Source: Liolophura sinensis (lineage: Eukaryota > Mollusca > Polyplacophora > Chitonida > Chitonidae). Taken from it: DNA of 64,000 nucleotides. The stretch lies in the NCBI RefSeq assembly GCF_032854445.1, contig NC_088300.1:11747191-11811190 (forward strand). The letters run 5' to 3'. The notes beneath the pieces are model-generated. The model saw only the letters and a program-made list of their open reading frames with translations, did not search any database and was not told the origin of the DNA. A program made the position numbers and the translations under genes. Below are positions 47,326 to 64,000 of this stretch, piece after piece. Positions within the stretch are counted from its first letter, which is position 1, and each line of letters starts with the position of its first letter.

Positions 47326-50300
47326 ATGTATGGCGTGGGACTGAGAGTGGTTACAGGAATATTAGTTATGTCAGGAACTCTTATAGATACTACAGGGGCA
47401 TTGAAAAAAACGAAAAGTGAACATACTGTTACTGCCAATTTACAGGCTGTGGAACCGGAGTTCAATGTTGCGGGATCGGTGACCTTGGTGGACACTGCCT
47501 CCCCCGACCCCACGTCTGGTTTTGAAACACGTTTCTTGACTAAACTGCAGACCATAAAGAACAGTCTTGGTTTTAGGTTACGTAAGATGTTTACGTCTCT
47601 CGATTCCCAGGTTCATCGTCTCGACGTTATGGAGAGAGACATTCTGGATAATGTCGGAGAGATCCCGATTTCTTCCAAAACTTGGTTCATGTTCCGAGTC
47701 TACCGGGATCGGATTAGAAAAAGCCGGGGAGCGGTCTCGAACCTTAGCTACAAACTCAACAAACCCGTGTCCTTCATCTATAACATTGATGAGGAGCCTG
47801 TAGAGACAACGACCGACGTCGAAGTGGCTTTGAGACAGATTTTGGAGCAGCTAAAACAGAACATTGAGCTCATGGGCATTTTTTCCAGGGATCGCGCAAA
47901 AATTCTTCGGCTCTTGGAGAGCGTTAGAACTGGCACGGACAAATCCATCGTAGCGGAACAGAAGATGAACGAATGTTTGAGCTTGATGGGCCGCGTGCCA
48001 GAGATCGAGAAATCTGTGAAAGCCGTCCTGCTGGAACACCAAGCCGACCAAGCTGCGGCGCAATCCAAAAACAACAGCAACAGCTTGTCCACAGAGAAAC
48101 TTCTGAACAAAATCCTGCTGGCTAAGTCTGGCAGTAGGATGGAATCCATCGACCCAATGTGCCTGAACGTGGGTAAAACTTGGCAGAGATGTAGTTTTGT
48201 GTACGACGGCTCCTACACAGATTGCCACGGCTCTCAGTATGTCAGACTGTCTGGCTATGACGTGGGTAGGTACGTGGGTGTGGTCACTTGTGGTGAACAC
48301 AGGAACAAAAGGTATAAAATATTCCTTGGCGATTCACTGAGTTCCAAGTTTCTTTCCATCGCGGACTTGAACGGCAAGGGAGAGGACCATTGCGAATTTT
48401 TGGGTGCCGGATCCAGCCCTTACTGGAGACACAGTATGTCCTATACACCAGGTACATTTGAAGGTGAGTAATTAGGAGCACAGTGAGGTACAGGTACATT
48501 TGAAGGTGAGTAATTAGGAGCACCGTGAGGTACAGGTACATTTGAAGGTGAGTAATTAGGAGCACCGTGAGGTACAGGTACATTTGAAGGTGAGTAATTA
48601 GGAGCACAGTGAGGTACAGGTACATTTGAAGGTGAGTAATTAGGAGCACCGTGAAGTAGAGGTACTTTAATTTCATTTGATCATTTTTTTAAAACCGATG
48701 CTCCAAATTTATAATGAAGTTATTCTTCAATAACGTGTTAACTGTTGTCAGATCATTTCTCAGCAAATCACTGGCTTCTATTTGGTTTAACCCTCCGAAG
48801 AAGGGAACTGATATGGCTGCATAGCGAAGACGCATTTATCATGTGACTGATTAACATGTGCTGCATCGATCACATCATTCCACACACAATCACTTTCACA
48901 TGTCTTGAGCTACTTTACTTAATGCAATATCTCTGTACACCACGCATGACCAAAACATCTTTCTACCACGACGTTTTGAGTTTAGATGCGAGAATCAGAT
49001 CAGTTTAGATCAGTTTGGCCTTAAATAAAGGATGGCGCAGAAAAATTTTTCAGGCTTGTCTAAAGACATTAATCCTGATTAGAGGGATTAGGATTAAGAT
49101 ACCATATGTCAACTTGTATTGGTTCTGTCAAGATACATATGCGTAATTACATCTGGAAGTCTAAATAAATAAAAACTCCTGTTTTTGTGAAGGGTTTTTT
49201 TTCCACAAATCACTCCGTGAAAAGCCGAAAACGTCCGCCGCGACCATGTTACGAAGAGACTGTAAGGCTATTTCCTCGTCGACTTGACGTTAAAGTAATT
49301 CAGCCGATCTCAATTTTCACCCTCATGGCGACAGTATATGACTTGACGAAAAAGCTGAAAGTAATTTACAAGTTGTTAGCATACAGACGCATCTCCGGTT
49401 GGGTAGGCACACTAGTGCCGAATCTACAATAGTACTTGTTACACGCTTACGTTCTGTCCGTTCTGCCCATTCTGCCAGCGAGAGCAAACTCTTCTGTTCT
49501 ATTCGTGAAGCATATGTTGCCGAATAATTTTAATATCTGCAAAAGCGATAGTCATGTAAGTAAGTTTATGTAGACCATTCCGTGTTAACTGTACCAGAAA
49601 TTATTCACGCTAATCTGTGTCAGTTAATCTTTGGCAGCTGAAAATGCTAAGCTTGTAAGCCTTTTTCTAATACATACAACACTGCATGAACCAAAGAAAT
49701 GGTGTTGAGAAATTATTTGTTTTTTCGTTGATATTTCACATTTAGGAATAAGTATCTTCTGTCCTGCACACTGAAGGCGGTCACATTGAAGAGTGATTTA
49801 AACCTCGGCGCCTTGACCTTTTCTAATGAAGCCCCTGCCCTGTTGACATGTTCTCAGGAACACATTATGTAACACTGTAAATAGTTCACTGATTACACCG
49901 TGTTTAGGAATTATTCACTTCTATAACCACGATCAGGTGTATGGGTATAGGAAATCGGGGTTCCAGGCGCAAACCTTTAAACGCAAGTCAAACTGGTTTT
50001 CATTTTACTTATTAAATGCAGTTTACAGACTACTATAACTTGAAGTTTGTTTGTAGGTCATATTTACCGTGAAAATAAAAGCGTTGGGAGTCTCCTTTAA
50101 GATTATGAAAAGAGATCTGGGACTGGGACATGGGTTCAGCCGTGAAGAAAATCGAATTACATATAAATTGTTTTGTACCCACAATTCATATTGTTAGATC
50201 CATATGAAAATATACAGTATTTATAGTCTTAACTGGCGATTTTATTACAGAACTTATAATTAAACTTAAATGACCTATGAAGTCTAGTTCTAGCACCGAT

Positions 50301-52324
50301 GTCGGGGTTATTTGTGATACGGTTAAAAGCCTATGATTTATATAAAATGATAAATTCATTAAAAATACATCTGGGAGGTATGACATATACATGGCTGAAG
50401 CGTTGTTCTTGGGGTTGTATCACTGTGCCCTGCTGAAGACAAGGCCTTCCCTGGAAAACCGTGAAACGCGATTTTAAATGTCCACCCAGAGCCACCTATC
50501 CTGGCACCACGCCCGCCCAGACCCTAACTACTTTCTTGACTTGTATTGACCAATAAGTTAAATTTCAAAGCAACATCATCGGTTTTTTTTAAAGCTTCAC
50601 TGTGCAGACTGAAGCCAGTGCTCGCTTGTCAGGGCATGCGATCTGTAAACCACCAGCCTACATATACACATATAGCAAAATCTTCACTATACCTGGACAA
50701 CCTCCAATATTGGGTGAGTGAAACTGTGAATTTGGCGTTTTCCAAGCCCTGAAAAGGGATGGTGCACGCCACTCCAATAGTCGTCAGAGTATATCGTCAT
50801 ACAAATATGATTTAATCTCGACTTTATCCTTCGAAATTAGACCGATTGCGGAGCATTTATAGTATGTCGTTGTTAATTTTTATATTTTCCTTGTTTTCAC
50901 TTTCACTTATTGATTCGTACGAGTTAAATGTAAGGCATATCCGCTAAATGACCAGACTGATTCAAACAAATCCGAGGTGAGCTTGACAAAGACTAGCTGG
51001 CCTTTTGAATCTTAAAAAGTTTAAGTCGTGCATGGATGACATGGTTAAATTAAAGCGCATGCTTGTAACACTTTCATATTTATTTATTTATTTATTTGCT
51101 TATTTATGTGATCGGTGTTTTACGCCGTACGAAAGAACATTTCGTTTATACGACGGTGGCAAGCATTATGGTGAGAGGAAACCAGGCTGAGCCCGGCGGA
51201 AACCCACGACCGTCCGCAGGTTACTGCACGACTTTCCCACGTACGGCGACCGGCCCGGATAGCACAGTTGGTAGAGCGTCCGCTTCGGGACCGGTAGATC
51301 CAGGATCAATCCTTGGTCGAGTCACACCTAAGACTTTAAAAGAGGAAATTGTAACTTCCTCGCTTGGCGTTCAGCATGAAGGGGATAGTGCAACGACTGG
51401 TTGACCCGTATCAGTATAATGGCTCGGGCGGGGCGGCTTACTTGCCTTCGGTAAGTCGTCTCAGTGATGCAGCACTAAATAAAAGAGCGGTGGAAATCCG
51501 TCCTGCAACAAGGAGGCACATTACACGTGCATGCACCCTAATGATTCCTTCTTCGTCATATGACTGAAAAATTGTTGAGTACGACGTTAAACCCCAAGCA
51601 CTCACTCACTCCCACGTACGGCCGGAGAGGAGGCCATCATGAGCTGGGCTTGAACACAACAGCGACCACGTTTATGAGAGGCTCATGAGTCATCGCCGTG
51701 CTGCCCTAACTTGTAAGATATGGATATATGATTGTATTGGTTGTTATCTTATTGTGGACGTCCTCACCTAAACCCTGAATGCAGAATCCTTGTGCTGGGT
51801 TTGCCATACGGAATGTAGACGGGTGGTACACGCTACATTGTTAAAGCAATATTATTGCTAATCCACAAGAATTATTAACACATAGCGTTGATAGAGAATA
51901 TATATTACATCTCATATTCCATTATATCCCACTTTATGACAAAGAACATGCATTTGTATCGGTGCATTGAATCATGTATACATGAAATTATTCACAATAA
52001 TTTTGGTTTGACCAACAAAACTGACAACCTTGAGACAACCGACCGCTAATATAGGGCTAGTCAAATTTTTCGCAACTTTCCACCAAATTTACATTGCTTT
52101 GTATAGCGATAGAGCCTATAGCACGACGAGAAATTTGACTTCAGAAGTTTCATATAAGTGTGCATTAGGTATGTCTGAATAGAGGTCCTTCTTCGTCCTC
52201 CTTTGTTCTGTGTCTAGGTTACTTGAGGCGGAGGAGAGGAGAACCACCAGTTCGACGGACACTCCACGGCAGTACTGGTCATTACTCCCCCAAGTGGTAC
52301 GAGTGTGGGGTTGCCGTGCCATAA
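47326..52324 (+). CDS. Predicted secreted protein, two exons, unrecognised family
   Basis: Exon 1 runs 47326-48463 and exon 2 runs 52218-52324 with stop TAA at 52322; the product is 414 residues. Residues 1 to about 25 (MYGVGLRVVTGILVMSG...) look like a signal peptide. Residues 70-270 are mostly polar and helical, with heptad-like stretches (VALRQILEQLKQNIELM). The C-terminal domain (residues about 278-414) has six cysteines at 279, 289, 300, 322, 356 and 409, with CLNVGKTWQRC, LSGYDVGRYVGVVTCGE, DHCEFLGAG and the terminal KWYECGVAVP. Exon 2 follows the acceptor TGTGTCTAG, and the phase-1 join restores a sensible tail. I know no named family with this layout. The start was chosen as the first ATG before the hydrophobic stretch. 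Exon 1 is firm; exon 2 rests on phase and composition. Confidence 0.8.
48451..48668 (+). repeat. 42-bp tandem array duplicating an exon end and its splice donor
   Basis: The unit GGTACATTTGAAGGTGAGTA, then ATTAGGAGCAC(A/C)GTGAGGTACA, occurs five times from 48451. Each unit repeats the last bases of exon 1 and a strong donor AAG|GTGAGT (GT at 48464, 48506, 48548, 48590, 48632). Use of any donor but the first reads GAA GGT GAG TAA and ends the protein at GTFEGE. Only the first donor can give the full-length product. Confidence 0.93.
48669..51074 (+). other. Intron of the secreted-protein gene, left part
   Basis: No exon or known element is recognised. The frame 49187-49432 is locally more GC-rich but has no similarity I can name. 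Confidence 0.5.
51075..51709 (-). mobile_element. Family-A SINE (minus) split by a family-B SINE
   Basis: The family-A copy is in two parts. The part at 51075-51247 holds its TTTATTTATTTA tail, GGTGTTTTACGCCGTAC, AGCATTATGGTGAGAGGAAA and AAACCCACGACCGTCCGCAG. The part at 51611-51709 holds CCACGTACGGCCGGAGAGG, then the head as TTGAACACAACAGCGACC and GAGAGGCTCATGAGTCAT. The split falls inside CCCACGTACGGC, which is duplicated on both sides of the family-B insert. Confidence 0.88.
51236..51622 (+). mobile_element. Family-B tRNA-derived SINE, full length, with 12-bp target duplication
   Basis: The body is 51248-51610. Its tRNA-like head (CCCGGATAGCACAGTTGGTA, GAGCGTCCGCTTCGGGACC, then a B-box-like GGTCGAGTCAC) is followed by a unique middle (CTTGGCGTTCAGCATGAAGG, GGCGGCTTACTTGCCTTCGG, CCTGCAACAAGGAGGCACAT). 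The tail is ATATGACTGAAAAATTGTTG, AGTACGACGTTAAACCC and CACTCACTCACTC. CCCACGTACGGC flanks it at 51236-51247 and 51611-51622. Confidence 0.92.
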
Positions 52325-54258
52325 CTGGAGAGTCGGGGTTTACGTTGTCACACGGAATAACACGTGGTCCACCGACAGGAAACCATGACACATCAAGAGA
52401 AAGACGGCAAATGTTTACCTAATGTATGGCATTACTTTGTGGCACAGAAAAAGTGAAATATCCTTCCATGGTTTATCTTACCAATGGCACAAAGATTTTG
52501 CAGAAAAAGTTTCTCTGCGTGCAATGCGAATTAGCCCGGTATACAAGATCATCAGAGTATTTTCTTCCCAAAATGTGGCCCAACCATGGAGTTATAAACA
52601 GCTATACCGGTATATATTTATACATTTATAATGTGTACCGCAAGTATCAGGTTGTCATGACAGGTCATACACTGTTAAACTTTTTCCATAAACTTTTAGT
52701 GAAATAAGTGCAGCTGGACTGGATCCGCTTCAGTGAAGTTTCACTTCACGTAAAACTATACTATTACTTTTGTAATGTAAAGGTTAACATTTATCTTGAT
52801 GTCTTCCAGCCGTCGTGTGTAAACCTCTTCTGAAACATTTACTCAAAAATATGCAGCCTAGATTTGCAGTCCTTATTCATGCAGGCTGCGGTGGGCTTAT
52901 AGGCCTATTTCCTTAGGAAAGTATTGATTTAGTACACATCATTTAAAAAAATATATATGTATAAGCGTCATACATGGCAAAACGTAAACGTTCAGCGATT
53001 TGAGTGGAGAGTGGGATATACCCTTACCTTAACATGTACATGCTTAAAGAGTAAAAGAGTAAAAATACCTTAGTTCCAAGTAAAAATATCTTAGTTCATC
53101 TTATAAATGAGGAATGTTAACTGGAAAAGATAAACATTTCCACAATATGTGTAAAACATATGCAGTTATCGCTGAAAGTTTACTAGAATTTCTAACAGTG
53201 TGTGTGTGCGCTACAGTACTTATGTTTTATGACATTATGGCTAAGCAGACGACCCCTTTAAGAAACCACCAACTTACACTGTATGAGAAATATTCTACCA
53301 GGTAGGCAATCCACTGAATACATTGGCCGTCAGTCTGCCACCCAGTGGACTCGTCAGTCGATGTATTTGTCGCCGCTCTTGTCGGCATGGCATCTTAGTT
53401 ACCGTTGGCAACTGGTTCGCTTCCAGCGTCTGTTTTGAAACAAATACATATCATCCCTGAGATCAGTGATTGCTAAGTGTTCTTTGACACCTGGGCATTG
53501 TACCGTTGAGATATACAGATGCCCGAACGGGCATACTTTATTGACGTACGCTGAAGAGGTTTCACTCATTACGTTTGAATACACTCAAAAAATTAATCTG
53601 TTAATTTTAGCAGAAAGTCTGTTGTCTGAGAGATGCTGGAATGTGTTCTGTATTATAACATAATACTGTGTCATATTCAACACAATGTCCTGTTTAATAG
53701 AATCTACATGCTCAATTAACAGAATATGTGTGTTATGTTTAACAGAATAATCTGTTGGAATAGCAGAATGCCTTCTAGCATCACTCAGACCAGAGGCTTT
53801 CTGTTAAATTTAACAGATTATTTTTGTGACTGTACGATGTTGTCGATCTAGGGGAGATACATAAAAAATCCTCCTCGTCGACTATAGTTGATTCATTCAA
53901 CAGGTGGCTGCAGTCCTTGGGGCCCTTAATCCCACAAAGGTTTCGCTTGACTAGTGAATTTCTGACTTTCTGGTGCTATGATTTCTCATGAGTTCAGTTT
54001 TTGTGAAATTGATCACAAAAAGTGACATAAGTATTCCAACATCATAGATACAATTTACTATTCAGGATGAAAATAATTTGATTGATGGAGCGACACCTTA
54101 GCCCTTTATGTCATGTATTTTTGGAATTCATTTCGTGTTAAAATGTTTTACTTTTCAGTTTGTCAGTTAAAAGTCTCGTTGACACAGGCTATTAGATTTC
54201 TTAGCCTTCTAGGTAGTGTGATAGTTACATGGTTAAATATGGCTGACATGCGGATTAC
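52325..54258 (+). other. 3' flank of the secreted-protein gene and convergent intergenic space
   Basis: It carries the 3'-UTR (polyadenylation site not identified) and a MITE at 53584-53830. The two flanking genes converge on this stretch. Nothing else is recognised. Confidence 0.5.
53584..53830. mobile_element. MITE-like inverted-repeat element, copy 1
   Basis: The left arm CTCAAAAAATTAATCTGTTA, ATTTTAGCAGAAAGTCTG, TTGTCTGAGAGATGCT is mirrored by AGCATCACTCAGACCAGAGG, CTTTCTGTTAAATTTAACAG, ATTATTTTTGTGA. The arms are about 55 bases. The interior is AT-rich with repeated TTAACAGAAT. A second copy is at 55049-55280. Confidence 0.75.

Positions 54259-64000
<9,742 letters not shown>

Noticed and set aside
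48284-48676. 130-codon minus-strand frame with YLTVLLITHLQM repeats
   Set aside because: It is the reverse reading of the 42-bp donor array plus the exon; no independent support.
52116-52391. 92-codon minus-strand frame over exon 2 of the secreted-protein gene
   Set aside because: The plus-strand reading joins exon 1 in phase, has a good acceptor and gives a sensible cysteine-containing end. The minus frame is its shadow.

Overview
This is a 64 kb piece of an animal nuclear genome. It is AT-rich and intron-dense, with GT-AG introns, protein homologies to animal genes, and many tRNA-derived SINEs and small inverted-repeat elements. The proteins and the SINE type suggest a marine lophotrochozoan, most likely a mollusc (a bivalve is my best guess). 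I cannot fix the species from the sequence alone.

Layout. (1) 1-11597 (+): no coding exon found. It most likely lies inside a long intron of unc-79, because the first exon found (11598) starts in mid-protein. (2) 11598-41883 (+): the C-terminal part of unc-79, the large cytoplasmic partner of the NALCN sodium-leak channel. I could join 28 exons, with every splice phase consistent, into one 1458-residue reading frame ending in TAG at 41881. (3) 41884-47325: 3' flank and intergenic DNA with decayed SINEs. (4) 47326-52324 (+): a two-exon gene for a predicted secreted 414-residue protein with a helical middle and a six-cysteine C-terminal domain, which I do not recognise. (5) 54259-64000 (-): the C-terminal seven exons of a hedgehog-interacting-protein-like (HHIPL) secreted beta-propeller protein. 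Its 5' end lies beyond the window, and its last exon carries an apparent 1-base frameshift.

The three genes are not an operon and show no functional link. The most unusual structure is a recurring pattern of four tandem arrays, each built on an exon edge. A 77-bp array sits on the acceptor of unc-79 exon 19 and a roughly 126-bp composite array on the acceptor of exon 21. A 73-bp array sits on the unc-79 stop codon and a 42-bp array on the splice donor of the secreted-protein gene. In each case the working exon edge is the outermost unit and the array extends into non-coding DNA, leaving strings of decoy splice sites or decoy C-termini.

Other structures include inverted repeats flanking unc-79 exons 17-19 and a SINE nested in another SINE with a 12-bp target duplication. 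There is also a tail-only SINE insertion with a 13-bp duplication, several MITE-like elements, and a duplicated intron block in the HHIPL gene. Exon numbers are local to this window.
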